This document shows positions 13,909 to 21,923 of a stretch of 64,000 nt of DNA, piece by piece. The number at the start of each line of letters is the position of its first letter. Position 1 is the stretch's first letter. A program made the position numbers and the translations under genes. The DNA comes from a virus, in the IMG/VR virus record IMGVR_UViG_3300032087_006453, positions 1-64,000 of that record, one strand, 5' to 3'. Under the pieces are notes generated by a model that was given only the letters and a program-made list of their open reading frames with translations, did not search any database and was not told where the DNA came from.

Positions 13909-14574
13909 TTACTTCTGCCAAATTCTTTTTATCTCGTCGGCTACACCTTGCAAGTATTCTGCAATCTTTTCACCATCATCCATTCCAGACACAGCTCTGC
14001 GAATGTCATAGATCTTTTCCATCGCTTCAGCATTCTTGTCGCTTGGAAGGTCAATCGTCATCTCTCCGGCCGACGTCGATGTGTTAAAAATTGCCTCAAG
14101 CGCGCGGATAGAATTAGGTCTTCTTAATTTCCCAGCGGTGTCAAAAGCAGTTTCTCTTTCAACCGGACCAAAAATTGTTAGTTTGAGTTGCCCACTATCC
14201 TCGCTAGCTGTGATGATTACTAGCGCAACTCTATCGGTCCCTGCTTCTTGAATCTTGTCAGCGGTCAATCCTTTTATATTGTCTTTCGCAACCAAGCTAT
14301 GCAGTTTATCTGTGCGACGTGAACCCTTAACGCCTATTCCGAGATCGTCAACTTCAACGTCCTTGAAAACAGTTGGGTCTTTACCTTTATTGGTGTTTAG
14401 TCCACCAACCAACAGAGCGACAATGTCTTCTCCCACTTTCCCATCGGTGGAAAAATTATTATCAGCCAACATGCGAGCGATCCGGAGCTTGGTCTCTTTG
14501 TCAGTATTCTTAATCAGGGATTTGGGATCAACCTGCTCGAGCAGCAATCTTTTAAGTGAATATCGCATGCTCAT
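13909..14574 (-). CDS. Leader-tagged protein, possible nuclease-like fold
   Basis: 221 residues. It begins MSMRYSLKRLLLEQVDPKS, a variant of the shared leader with a possible cut after LLLE. The middle (KDVEVDDLGIGVKGSRRTDKL) loosely resembles the D-x(n)-(D/E)-x-K core of PD-(D/E)XK nucleases, but the spacing is not convincing. The C-terminal third is helical. No firm family; candidate internal virion protein. Confidence 0.6.
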   Translation of the reverse strand: MSMRYSLKRLLLEQVDPKSLIKNTDKETKLRIARMLADNNFSTDGKVGEDIVALLVGGLNTNKGKDPTVFKDVEVDDLGIGVKGSRRTDKLHSLVAKDNIKGLTADKIQEAGTDRVALVIITASEDSGQLKLTIFGPVERETAFDTAGKLRRPNSIRALEAIFNTSTSAGEMTIDLPSDKNAEAMEKIYDIRRAVSGMDDGEKIAEYLQGVADEIKRIWQK

Positions 14575-14583
14575 AAGTATGTC

Positions 14584-14919
14584 TCACCCATGCGAACGAC
14601 AGAGCAGATCGGCCGCGGCAACGTTACCTCTCTCCAGAAGCGTTACGCGACCCCAGTGGTCTGCGGCGCTCTCGTTTTCGGTCTCGAGCTTGATGTGACC
14701 CATCTCGTGTGCAATGATTGCCGTGATGTGGTCGTCCGTGTACCCGTGCGTCTCTCGGATTCTTCCGTCGACAACGATGATCGGTGTCTCAACGTCTTCA
14801 CCCCAGAAGCAGTAACCGTGCCCTCGAGACTCGAGAAGATCGACGGCATCACCCGTATCTCCCTTCTCGATCTCGAACACAGTAATGCTATCGTCAAACT
14901 CACATGCGTAAGCTTTCAT
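14584..14919 (-). CDS. HEXXH zinc metallopeptidase-like protein
   Basis: 111 residues from ATG 14919, overlapping the HAD gene stop by 4 bases. It has IIAHEMGHIKLETENESAADHW: HExxH with a downstream Glu-Asp-rich helix (ESAAD) giving the third ligand, as in minimal gluzincin/IrrE-like peptidases. Too small for a secreted protease, so it is more likely an intracellular regulator-cleaving or maturation peptidase. Coupling to the HAD phosphatase suggests joint expression. Confidence 0.7.
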   Translation of the reverse strand: MKAYACEFDDSITVFEIEKGDTGDAVDLLESRGHGYCFWGEDVETPIIVVDGRIRETHGYTDDHITAIIAHEMGHIKLETENESAADHWGRVTLLERGNVAAADLLCRSHG

Positions 14920-15365
14920 ACCGCTGGATACCTCACTTCCAAATCGCTCCAAGGCTTGATGTCGCCAGTCTGAAACTCCACCTGCATTCCCTGTGTGCCG
15001 TCTGGAAGTGCGCTTAGCTCTTCTGTGTCATCATCGTAATGCACCGCAGATTCCAGTCGCTTAAGAACTCCGCGCTTCAGGTTTCCGTTCGTGAAGTAAA
15101 CCTGCTCAATGAACCGGTCCAGACCGTGGCTCCTCAGAAAGTGCTCAACGCCTGGGGTTATCATCCTCTCGTACTCATCGAATTCTGGAAGGCTTCTCTC
15201 ATGAGATTCTTTTCTGGATGTCACTACAAAAACGATGGCACCGTCTCTGTAGTGTTTCTTGAGAGCATTGATCGCTTCGGCGTTTGGGCCGGTGTATCTG
15301 ATACCGTAGTCCTCGTCTGGCTTGTACAGCGCAAGTGTGCTGTCAAAATCGAAGGTGATGACCAT
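14916..15365 (-). CDS. HAD-superfamily phosphatase
   Basis: 149 residues, start at ATG 15365 after GAGAGGAAAAC. Motif I DFDSTLALY (DxDxT) is at residue 5, motif II VVTSRK near 50, and motif IV VHYDDD near 108. This is a compact haloacid dehalogenase phosphatase with little or no cap, as in phage nucleotidase- or kinase-linked members. Possible substrates are nucleotide 5'- or RNA 3'-phosphates; the latter would pair with the RNA ligase, but this is a guess. Confidence 0.8.
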   Translation of the reverse strand: MVITFDFDSTLALYKPDEDYGIRYTGPNAEAINALKKHYRDGAIVFVVTSRKESHERSLPEFDEYERMITPGVEHFLRSHGLDRFIEQVYFTNGNLKRGVLKRLESAVHYDDDTEELSALPDGTQGMQVEFQTGDIKPWSDLEVRYPAV

Positions 15366-15399
15366 TGTTTTCCTCTCACATCCATATGGATAAGTATCC

Positions 15400-15771
15400 T
15401 CACAGCCGACCCTTGTGATTTGCATTGCCACGGTTCTCGGCAACCTTGCGGAACTTCAGTCCACCCATGTGAGTATTGCTACCAGAGAGATGGCAGCTCT
15501 TTCCCTTGTGGAATCCGGTGTTCGACTTCCATGCACGCTGGTACTTGTCTCTGTCCTCGTTGCTCTCGAAGGCCAGGATCGTGATGTTTGCCATCTTGCC
15601 GTCACCACCCTGAACTGCGAGGTAGCGAGGAGCACTATCATCACCTCCGCGTTCCCAGACGCAGTCAGCACACTCGTTTGCATACCCCTCTGCCTGACGC
15701 TTTTCCGGAGAGTCGAGATCGAAATCTTCGCCGCAGTGCTTACAAGTCTTGATTCGTGAGTAACCCATCAT
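15400..15771 (-). CDS. Zinc-ribbon protein, unknown
   Basis: 123 residues. Near the N-terminus CKHCGEDFDL and NECADCVW form a four-Cys zinc site; the remainder carries an HMGGLKFRKV segment and is Gly/Asn-rich. Two ATG codons lie side by side; the second has better spacing to GGAGG. Behind promoter copy 8. May bind nucleic acid. Confidence 0.65.
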   Translation of the reverse strand: MMGYSRIKTCKHCGEDFDLDSPEKRQAEGYANECADCVWERGGDDSAPRYLAVQGGDGKMANITILAFESNEDRDKYQRAWKSNTGFHKGKSCHLSGSNTHMGGLKFRKVAENRGNANHKGRL

Positions 15772-15772
15772 G

Positions 15773-15822
15773 CCTCCAAGTTTCTATACTGTTATACCAC
15801 ACATGAAAGGAAAACTACACCA
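15773..15822 (-). promoter_or_regulatory. Recurrent phage promoter cassette, copy 8
   Basis: GTGTAG, 18 bases ending TGTGG, TATAAC, and GGAGG 12 bases on. Lies at the 3' edge of the 15815-16213 gene. Confidence 0.55.
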
Positions 15823-16213
15823 ACCTCATTACAAGACTCTTCTTTTTTCTCTGGATTTTGACAGAGCCGTTTACCATGATCTCAACGGTCTTCGGAGTAA
15901 CGTTTACGACAACGCCTTGGATCACCTTGTCACCATCATACCTGGTTTTATCGACAAACATTACCATCTCGCCAGACTCAAAGTCTTCGTTCTGATCTTT
16001 GTGATCGATAACGGACTCGATGAAATCTGGTTCGACCTTCAAGCAGAAAGAAGAACTTGTAACCCACTTTGCGGGAGCAGTTCCAAAGCCTTGGTACATG
16101 GATTCGACTAGAACCTTTTCTCCATCAACCGACATGACTTTTGCAAAAGATGGCCTGCTAACACCAGACACGGCATCCTTGTTCATGACAACAACCAAAT
16201 CATTTATTTGCAT
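15815..16213 (-). CDS. 132-residue beta-rich protein, unknown
   Basis: ATG 16213 with GGAGGC ten bases upstream. MQINDLVVVMNKDAV, GEKVLVESMYQG and ESGEMVMFVDKTRYDG suggest two SH3-like barrels in tandem, larger than the related single-barrel proteins of this phage. Basic C-terminus (KIQRKKKSLVMRLV). Unknown role. Confidence 0.6.
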   Translation of the reverse strand: MQINDLVVVMNKDAVSGVSRPSFAKVMSVDGEKVLVESMYQGFGTAPAKWVTSSSFCLKVEPDFIESVIDHKDQNEDFESGEMVMFVDKTRYDGDKVIQGVVVNVTPKTVEIMVNGSVKIQRKKKSLVMRLV

Positions 16214-16230
16214 CTTTTTGCCTCCGGACT

Positions 16231-16259
16231 ATCATACAAAGCTTTTGTCTGATTTACAA
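16231..16259 (-). promoter_or_regulatory. Recurrent-type promoter for 15815-16213
   Basis: TTGTAA, 17 bases, TATGAT on the minus strand, 17 bases before the start codon with GGAGG between. A hybrid between the housekeeping TTGACA and the phage KTGYAR -35. Confidence 0.6.
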
Positions 16260-16290
16260 CCGGCTACTTATGATTTGTGGGGGTGTTCGA

Positions 16291-16464
16291 ATGTGGTTTG
16301 TGAAACAGTATGTTGGTGCCCTTCTTGGCACAATGTTTGGTGCAACCGTTGCGACTCTGACAACAATGGCTTTATATGGAGACCTACCGCCGATCGGCAT
16401 TGGCATCGATGATACCGAAGCTATCATGAAGTGCCTGGCGGACGGGACCAGCTCCGACAGCTAG
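16291..16464 (+). CDS. Possible plus-strand membrane protein
   Basis: 57 residues from ATG 16291, preceded by GGGGGTG. Residues 5-30 (KQYVGALLGTMFGATVATLT) form a membrane helix and the tail is acidic. It overlaps the 3' end of the GIY-YIG gene on the other strand by about 80 bases, so only one of the two ends may be accurate. It fills an otherwise empty 170-base gap. Moderate to low support. Confidence 0.35.
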   Translation: MWFVKQYVGALLGTMFGATVATLTTMALYGDLPPIGIGIDDTEAIMKCLADGTSSDS

Positions 16465-16701
16465 GAGTTCCTTTGCTGCCTTGCTCTGCTGCTTAATGTA
16501 GTACTCAGCCTTGAGTGCTGTACTTCTGTCTGTGGTTGAAGACTGCCACGCAAGCTCGACTGGCAACCTGGAACGCGTGTACTTGGATCCCTTGCCGGAC
16601 GAGTGCTTCGCCACTCTCCTTTCCACGTTGTTGGTAACACCACAGTACAGACTTCCGTCAGAGCATCGAAGAAGGTAGACGAACCATGGTTTAGATGTCA
16701 T
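16384..16701 (-). CDS. GIY-YIG nuclease-domain protein (UPF0213/YhbQ-like)
   Basis: 105 residues. WFVYLLRCSDGSLYCGVTNNVERRV supplies the GIY-YIG-like pair (VYLL, YCG) and the Arg, and ALKAEYYIKQQSKAAKELL contains the catalytic Glu region. This is the single-domain URI/UPF0213 type, whose cellular role is unclear, rather than a homing enzyme with a DNA-binding tail. About 20 residues longer than usual at the C-terminus. Confidence 0.85.
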   Translation of the reverse strand: MTSKPWFVYLLRCSDGSLYCGVTNNVERRVAKHSSGKGSKYTRSRLPVELAWQSSTTDRSTALKAEYYIKQQSKAAKELLAVGAGPVRQALHDSFGIIDANADRR

Positions 16702-16715
16702 AAGTTCATTTGTTG

Positions 16716-17009
16716 CTAGTCTAGGAAAGAGTGGGAGCGCCTACGACGACGTGCATCCGTCTCTGTCTTCCATGCTTGGCTAACGACCGAATTGATTTCC
16801 TTCATTGACATCCCACCACGCCGAGCTTCATCGACCATGCCTGAAATGTACTTTCTGAAGTCTCTTACGTTTCTAACGCCGTCGAACCATGCCTCTGCAG
16901 GTTGTCCAGTGTCCATGATCATGTTGTAGAGATCTTCTCGGTTGACGATAGTCTCTTCATGCATTGCTTCGCTGATAATTCTTCTGAGTTGCTTTCTTGT
17001 GATCTTCAT
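16716..17009 (-). CDS. Leader-tagged protein, unknown
   Basis: 97 residues. MKITRKQLRRIISEAMHEE is the clearest example of the leader, with a predicted cut after IISE. The mature part is helical and ends in a basic tail with RRRRRS. Same leader at 27728-28180 on the other strand. Probable small internal virion protein. Last gene of the long 16.7-26.4 kb minus-strand series. Confidence 0.65.
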   Translation of the reverse strand: MKITRKQLRRIISEAMHEETIVNREDLYNMIMDTGQPAEAWFDGVRNVRDFRKYISGMVDEARRGGMSMKEINSVVSQAWKTETDARRRRRSHSFLD

Positions 17010-17035
17010 AGGGTTTCTCTCATTGTGTGTTCTGT

Positions 17036-17698
17036 TTATGACGAAGAAACGCCACCAGCTGCAGCAGCTGCTCCAAACGCACCGAGCTCTGTCAGAATCT
17101 CGCCAACGTATGCTGTGATCTCACCGGATTTGATTGCCGATGTTGCACCCTCAACTGCTGCGTGCATGATGTCACCGTGCTCAAGACCCTTCATCACAGC
17201 GATGCCGCCATTGTAGACAAGGAACCCAAGAAGAATTGCGAACAGCACCTTGCCGGCCATCTCAGCTTTCTTTGGGTCCTTGATTCTCAAAACGTTCTTT
17301 GCGAAGAGAATGAAAGGCTTTTCGAAGAGATGGTGAACCTTGTTTGCTGCATCGTAAACAAGCTGAGCCTTTTCATCAGCTCCAAGCTCAAGGCCCAATG
17401 TATCCTCAAGCTTCTTTCCGAAGAACTTCCCAACCTTAGCAAACCCCTTTACGATAGCCGGCGCAGCCAGGGTAATTCCAAGTGCAGCAAGGCCAACGGC
17501 TTCCTGAAGCTCTTCCTCTTTCTCCTCGGCCTTCTCTTCAACGTACTTCGAGACCTTTGGAAACATTGACTTGAAAGATGAGAGGATGTCCTTGAACATC
17601 TTATCGACCTCATCTCCCTTGGCTTCAAGAATAATCTTCCTGTGCTCAGAAATAACAATCGATCGAAATTGTGATTCTGTAAGTCGCCTGGCTTTCAT
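17036..17698 (-). CDS. Leader-tagged membrane-active protein, unknown
   Basis: 220 residues. Leader RLTESQFRSIVISEHRKIILEAK with a possible cut after IILE near residue 26. Then a charged coiled segment rich in Glu/Lys, an Ala-rich hydrophobic part (GLAALGITLAAPAIV), another helix FAILLGFLVYNGGIAVM near 150, and an Ala/Gly tail. Hydrophobic helices in a packaged protein could help pass the host envelope during ejection. Inference only. Confidence 0.6.
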   Translation of the reverse strand: MKARRLTESQFRSIVISEHRKIILEAKGDEVDKMFKDILSSFKSMFPKVSKYVEEKAEEKEEELQEAVGLAALGITLAAPAIVKGFAKVGKFFGKKLEDTLGLELGADEKAQLVYDAANKVHHLFEKPFILFAKNVLRIKDPKKAEMAGKVLFAILLGFLVYNGGIAVMKGLEHGDIMHAAVEGATSAIKSGEITAYVGEILTELGAFGAAAAAGGVSSS

Positions 17699-17716
17699 TT
17701 CGTTCCTATAGCTCTG

Positions 17717-18064
17717 CTACTTTAAGTATGCTTGAACACCGAGAATGCACAGGGCTAAAAAGACGCAAGCCATGGTCTTCAGCGTAAAGGGAGACTCTCC
17801 CAGGAAGTACCAGGTAAGTGGCGGAAACACAAAGAACGTTAAAGCAAACCCTATGAACCTTGTTGCCCACCAACCGCCGAAAGCAACAATAGCGTGAGAC
17901 CAAGCATAGTAATAGCCAAACGCAATGGGAAAAGCAGTCAGGGCGCACATGAGAATGGGCCTCTGCTTCCACCATTCGCTGATGAACTGAGCGTTGAGCT
18001 GAAACCAGACTATGGCATCAGTGATGAGAAATAGTGCAATAGCGATTACTGCATTCTTGTTCAC
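17717..18064 (-). CDS. Four-helix membrane protein, DMT-transporter-like
   Basis: 115 residues with four hydrophobic helices (about 5-22, 36-52, 60-80, 92-112). Size and helix layout resemble small multidrug-resistance/DMT half-transporters, and GESPFTLKTMACVFLALCILGVQAYL resembles the last EamA helix pair. No lipobox or enzyme motif. A transporter assignment is tentative; a holin is also possible. Confidence 0.6.
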   Translation of the reverse strand: MNKNAVIAIALFLITDAIVWFQLNAQFISEWWKQRPILMCALTAFPIAFGYYYAWSHAIVAFGGWWATRFIGFALTFFVFPPLTWYFLGESPFTLKTMACVFLALCILGVQAYLK

Positions 18065-18264
18065 GGTCTCTCAACAATCTTAAGCTCATTTAGCATGACG
18101 AGTTGAGTTCTGCCGTCGTCCCACTTTACCTCTGCCTTCAGAGTGCTTGCGGGCACACCGCCTACAAACCACGAATCAGTTTCGGTAATTGCAACCTTCT
18201 TCACAGTTCCAACGCGTGTCATGTTTGACCAATGGCAAACTCGATCTTTTTCTCTTGGAGTCAT
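18061..18264 (-). CDS. 67-residue protein, unknown
   Basis: Overlaps the next start by 4 bases (ATGA). Beta-rich small protein (TVKKVAITETDSWFVGG, KAEVKWDDGRTQLV). A GTATAA-17-TACAAT promoter-like sequence lies just upstream. No known family. Confidence 0.55.
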   Translation of the reverse strand: MTPREKDRVCHWSNMTRVGTVKKVAITETDSWFVGGVPASTLKAEVKWDDGRTQLVMLNELKIVERP

Positions 18265-18310
18265 TTATCACCTCAAGTGATTGTAACTAGCAAACAGGCA
18301 GTTTATACTC

Positions 18311-19024
18311 TCAGCGAATTATTGCACCAAGAACCCTGTTCTCGCCGCCGCCGTTGGGTGGATCATCCGTAAAGTTGTCGCCACCGCTGTGGATGATCAA
18401 GGCTCTGCCGTAAACATCCTGAAGCGTAAGACGTGGTGCAAGGACCGGAATGTCTGCGTCACCGTCCATGTCAAAGTACAGCGGAGGAAGATCCCCTAGG
18501 TGGCCGTTGCCGTAAGGACCTTGATGAGTTCCTGTCCCACGAGGATCGTAATGGCTACCAGCGGCTAGCCCAATAACAAGCTTGCCATCCTTCATTCCAG
18601 GACCAAGCTCGCCGTATTCATGGACGTGGAAGCCTCTGAGACCGCCTGCCAGTGGCTTGTAGGAAACCTGCGGCATGAACATGAGGCCGAGGTCTGTATC
18701 CTCGATAGTGATCTGTCCGACCGGCTCACCAGCTCCGATGTGTGTGAGAGTCTGGATGGGAACTGTTACCGATCCAATGTTGAGGTTTTCGTTAATCTGC
18801 TTCGTTGGAATCACGGGCTCGGAGAGATCCATGTATTCCGGGTAGGGCTCGTACTCTTCCTTGAGCATGTGCTGACCAGAAAGAAAGTGCTCGGGATCTG
18901 ACATGAACATTTCCCTATGACCTCTGCTGCAGAAGTGGTAGATCTCACCGTCAGCTTCAACAACCGGGGTTCTTGTTGTCACGTCAATTGGCTTTCCAGA
19001 AACAGGGCAAATTCGCTTGCTCAT
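18311..19024 (-). CDS. YHS-domain / Cu,Zn superoxide dismutase fusion
   Basis: 237 residues. Residues 1-46 form a YHS metal-binding domain (CPVSGKPI, then YHFCSRGHREMF). Residues about 80-237 are SodC: FHVHEYG (two Cu ligands), GSHYDP (bridging His), TGTHQG, NGHLGDLP with the Zn Asp downstream, and IIHSGGDN (last Cu His). All seven metal ligands are present, while the usual intrasubunit disulfide cysteines are absent. No signal peptide, so it works in the cytoplasm or in the virion, unlike most bacterial SodC. The YHS domain may pass copper to the active site. A rare gene for a phage. Confidence 0.88.
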   Translation of the reverse strand: MSKRICPVSGKPIDVTTRTPVVEADGEIYHFCSRGHREMFMSDPEHFLSGQHMLKEEYEPYPEYMDLSEPVIPTKQINENLNIGSVTVPIQTLTHIGAGEPVGQITIEDTDLGLMFMPQVSYKPLAGGLRGFHVHEYGELGPGMKDGKLVIGLAAGSHYDPRGTGTHQGPYGNGHLGDLPPLYFDMDGDADIPVLAPRLTLQDVYGRALIIHSGGDNFTDDPPNGGGENRVLGAIIR

Positions 19025-19033
19025 ACGCTCACC

Positions 19034-19780
19034 TCAGTACACAAATTCAACATTGATCATCTCCGGTTTTCCCTTGGGGAACCTTGCTTTCCATGCATCG
19101 ATTTTTTCTTTGGCCTTTTGCATGACTTCTCTTCGCTCGCCCGTCGGATCGTTGTCTTCGTTGAAATCTTCAGGTCCGAAACGGTTTGCAAAGATCGCGG
19201 CGAGAACATCGGGAGATCTGTCGGTTCCCGACTTAGCAATATCAAAATCTTCTGGAACGAAATCGGGAATGCCGGCGTCAAGAATCTGGCGTGATATATC
19301 AGGACCGACAGCGCCTACCATTCCATGGCCAATGATGTCATGAACAACTTCCCAATCAACACCTTGAAAGTCTTCAGGGCCAGGCGGTTCAAGAACGACC
19401 ATGTACTTTGCATCCTTTGGCCAACCTTTTGATGCAACCCAATCCTGGAAGTCTTCGTCAAACTCGTCGTAGTCACGGTAGACATTCTCAAACTCATCGA
19501 TGTCTTCCACGGTTATGATGTACCACGTATCCTTCGTGTCTGTGAACCACTTCTTTGCTGCCTCAATGTAGTCAGGCTTTGCGCCGTATGCAATCGACGA
19601 GTAGGAAGTTCGAGGACCACCGCCATAAGATTCGATATCGGCGAGCGGAACCTCCATGATGATCTGCTTGACGTACTCTCTGAGCGTAGACTCAGTGACC
19701 ATACCTTCGAGGGAATCTAGCAAGCCGTCCGGAATGGGAACGTCTTGTGCCTGCAAATTTGTAAAGATGTTTTTCTTCAT
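19034..19780 (-). CDS. Leader-containing protein, unknown
   Basis: 248 residues from ATG 19780. The leader-like segment STLREYVKQIIMEVPLAD is at about residues 31-48 rather than at the very start, so a cut after IIME would remove about 43 residues. The body is acidic and Trp/Tyr-rich, with HDIIGHGMVG near 140 (a possible metal site) and PEDFDIAKSG/PEDFNED repeats. No enzyme family recognised. First gene after SodC in the series. Confidence 0.6.
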   Translation of the reverse strand: MKKNIFTNLQAQDVPIPDGLLDSLEGMVTESTLREYVKQIIMEVPLADIESYGGGPRTSYSSIAYGAKPDYIEAAKKWFTDTKDTWYIITVEDIDEFENVYRDYDEFDEDFQDWVASKGWPKDAKYMVVLEPPGPEDFQGVDWEVVHDIIGHGMVGAVGPDISRQILDAGIPDFVPEDFDIAKSGTDRSPDVLAAIFANRFGPEDFNEDNDPTGERREVMQKAKEKIDAWKARFPKGKPEMINVEFVY

Positions 19781-19781
19781 C

Positions 19782-20111
19782 TCATAGTCCTGTTGATGTT
19801 TGTAGATCCCATGGACCGTAGTGCTCGTACTCAAGGGCACGTCTCAACATTTCATCATAATCGTATTCATGAATGTTGTCAAGATATTCTATTCTTCCAA
19901 GCGCGTAATACACAGGCGCAGGCATTCTAAGGTCTCTTCCATTCGACTTGTCAATGACCGTGTCACCGTCTAGAACAAATGCGTGGCCATACGATATGCC
20001 CTCAATGTCACCCTGCCCCATGACCTCTGCGTGAATCAACTTCAGCCCAGAACCAGGTCCTTCGCTGAGCATGTATTGGAATGCAGCTTCGTAGCAATCG
20101 CCGAGTTTCAT
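19782..20111 (-). CDS. Small papain-like-fold candidate
   Basis: 109 residues. KLGDCYEAAF places a Cys at the start of a helix, YGHAFVLDGDTVIDKSNG supplies His then Asp on strands, the order seen in small cysteine peptidase or transglutaminase folds. Its ATG overlaps the preceding stop (TGATG). The assignment rests on the C-H-D pattern only. It might be a peptidase or toxin-like internal protein. Confidence 0.5.
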   Translation of the reverse strand: MKLGDCYEAAFQYMLSEGPGSGLKLIHAEVMGQGDIEGISYGHAFVLDGDTVIDKSNGRDLRMPAPVYYALGRIEYLDNIHEYDYDEMLRRALEYEHYGPWDLQTSTGL

Positions 20112-20722
20112 CAGTCCTCCAACGTCACTAGCCTGTTCAAGCTAGCAAGCTTATAAGTTGCGTATTGTGACTTTGGCCCTGTCTTCACATACCTTTTGCT
20201 CAGGGGTGATTCGGTCCACGGAGTTTTCGATGGTAGATCCTCGCCAAAGTCGTAGACCGCAGTCTCCTGACCGCAATTGTCATCAGGCTCAGCGGTAAGC
20301 GAATTCGACGGGCTATCCATCTGAATTGCTTTCACATCTTTTCTTTTTCTCAGGTAGTATGACCAAACTTTCCTTGCATCTGGTGATACGCTGTACCTGT
20401 CTGCGATCAATCCTCCACCGTACTCGGTCGCATACTCCATCGCAACATCGTACAGTAGCGGACCCCAGCCTCTCGTGGCTTTGGCCGATGTTACTTCGAA
20501 CGCACCGCCGCATGGCAAGTCAGGCTTTGAAATTGCAATGCGTCCTTCCATGTCGTCAATATGGTCAAAGAACCTTTGTCCCTTTTCGTTTGAGTAGAAG
20601 ATTTCTACGTCATCGGGACCATCTGCGACAATAGTGACGTAGACATCAGCCTCTGGAAGGTCTCGTGGTTGCTTTGCTGCTTCGAACAGAAGCTCTCTCA
20701 CATATTCACGTAGAAGTTTCAT
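20111..20722 (-). CDS. Leader-tagged GNAT-like paralogue 1
   Basis: 203 residues. Leader MKLLREYVRELLFEAAKQP, cut predicted after LLFE. The body has beta strands (VYVTIVADG), CGGAFEVTSA, then RGWGPLLYDVAMEYAT, which resembles the acetyl-CoA loop (R-G-x-G) and helix of GNAT acetyltransferases, then ADRYSVSPDARKVWSYY and an SPLSKRY motif near the end. Four relatives lie in the next 5 kb. If GNAT, it would acetylate a host target; the catalytic site cannot be fixed by eye. Confidence 0.7.
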   Translation of the reverse strand: MKLLREYVRELLFEAAKQPRDLPEADVYVTIVADGPDDVEIFYSNEKGQRFFDHIDDMEGRIAISKPDLPCGGAFEVTSAKATRGWGPLLYDVAMEYATEYGGGLIADRYSVSPDARKVWSYYLRKRKDVKAIQMDSPSNSLTAEPDDNCGQETAVYDFGEDLPSKTPWTESPLSKRYVKTGPKSQYATYKLASLNRLVTLED

Positions 20723-21252
20723 CAGTAGTACACTGCCCCCGTTATGGTGACGTTAGGGTACTTCTCCGCCATCTTGTCTTTGAGATGCCCGATCTCCTCT
20801 CTCATCATTCTGCCAAACTGAACGTATCCTCCGTCTGGATCAACGTGCCGAGAAAAGAATTCGTCTATGAGTTTGCTAGCAACGCCCTTGCCACGAGAAT
20901 CGCTCCTTGTCTTTATGTAGTCGATGTACCATATCTGCTTTCCGGCGGTGGTCTTACCGTCAGCATGATAGTCTAGAAACCCGATGATGCAAACATTGGA
21001 GACACCAGGGATGAACTCACCTTTCCTAGGCTTCTTAAGCCTTTGGCCTCGCTTACCGTATCTTATCATCTTTTGGTAATCAACGAAATATGCATCATGG
21101 TGCTTGGGAGGTTCGGTGACTGAAGAGTCGCAGTAGGCCAAGCGCTTTACGTTGCCTCTGTATGCACGTGCATAAGGCAGAGGAGAGTCTAGTTCATGAA
21201 ACGAAACATCCTCTGTGATAAGTTCTCTTACGTATTCTCGAAGTAGATTCAT
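20722..21252 (-). CDS. Leader-tagged GNAT acetyltransferase
   Basis: 176 residues from ATG 21252. Leader MNLLREYVRELITEDVSF. The motif TRSDSRGKGVASKLIDEFF near 130 is a textbook GNAT motif A (R-x-x-G-x-A), preceded by IWYIDYIK on the beta-4 strand. It is a different GNAT subfamily from the neighbouring paralogues. Overlaps the previous stop by 4 bases. Likely packaged and active on host proteins or small molecules; substrate unknown. Confidence 0.75.
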   Translation of the reverse strand: MNLLREYVRELITEDVSFHELDSPLPYARAYRGNVKRLAYCDSSVTEPPKHHDAYFVDYQKMIRYGKRGQRLKKPRKGEFIPGVSNVCIIGFLDYHADGKTTAGKQIWYIDYIKTRSDSRGKGVASKLIDEFFSRHVDPDGGYVQFGRMMREEIGHLKDKMAEKYPNVTITGAVYY

Positions 21253-21923
21253 CCCACTCTCCGTTTCATATCGCCGACAAGCTTGCCAGCCTTCTTCAGG
21301 GCTCTGAGAGTTGTCGATTCGTTTCCTCGAGTCTTCGACCACATCTTGCTAAGCGGTGATCTCATCCATTTTTGACCCGGAAGTTGTTTTGTGAGGTCGG
21401 TGTCAGGGACCAGGTAGCCCTGATCGGACGACAATGAAGCCCGGGCAGATTGCTTTATTGATACGCCCTGATCGCAATTGTCTCGGTCAGTTGGAGTTAA
21501 CGTGTTCTTCAGATCGTCCAGCTGAGTGCTGACAACATCGGGGCGTTTATTCATGTAGTGTGTCCACACCTTTGCAGCGGAGTACGATACTTCCTCTCGG
21601 TCTGCGATGAGACCTGTGCCGTCCCTTGTTGCAAACTCCATCGCAAGATCGTAGAGCATAGGTCCCCAACCTGGCGCCGCACTAGACCATGCAACCATCC
21701 ATGCACCTTCGCACGGACCGTCTTCGTCGTCATCAACTATTTGAATCGTTCCGTAAATTTTGTCAACACCGGCCCTGAATGGCTTTCCTTGAGCATCGGT
21801 ATAGGAAATGTTCACGAGACCATCTTCAACTTCGAACTTGACGAACACGTCATCAGGTAGGTCGGCTGGGCCTTTTGCTGCTTCTGACAGAAGCTGTCTC
21901 ACATATTCACGTAGCAGTTTCAT
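21249..21923 (-). CDS. Leader-tagged GNAT-like paralogue 2
   Basis: 224 residues from ATG 21923; the longer frame to 21980 lies in the previous gene. Leader MKLLREYVRQLLSEAAKGP. Shares CEGAWMVAWSSA, PGWGPMLYDLAMEFAT, ADREEVSYSAAKVW and MRSPLSKMW with paralogue 1. About 20 residues longer, with an insertion before the SPLSK motif. Confidence 0.7.
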   Translation of the reverse strand: MKLLREYVRQLLSEAAKGPADLPDDVFVKFEVEDGLVNISYTDAQGKPFRAGVDKIYGTIQIVDDDEDGPCEGAWMVAWSSAAPGWGPMLYDLAMEFATRDGTGLIADREEVSYSAAKVWTHYMNKRPDVVSTQLDDLKNTLTPTDRDNCDQGVSIKQSARASLSSDQGYLVPDTDLTKQLPGQKWMRSPLSKMWSKTRGNESTTLRALKKAGKLVGDMKRRVG

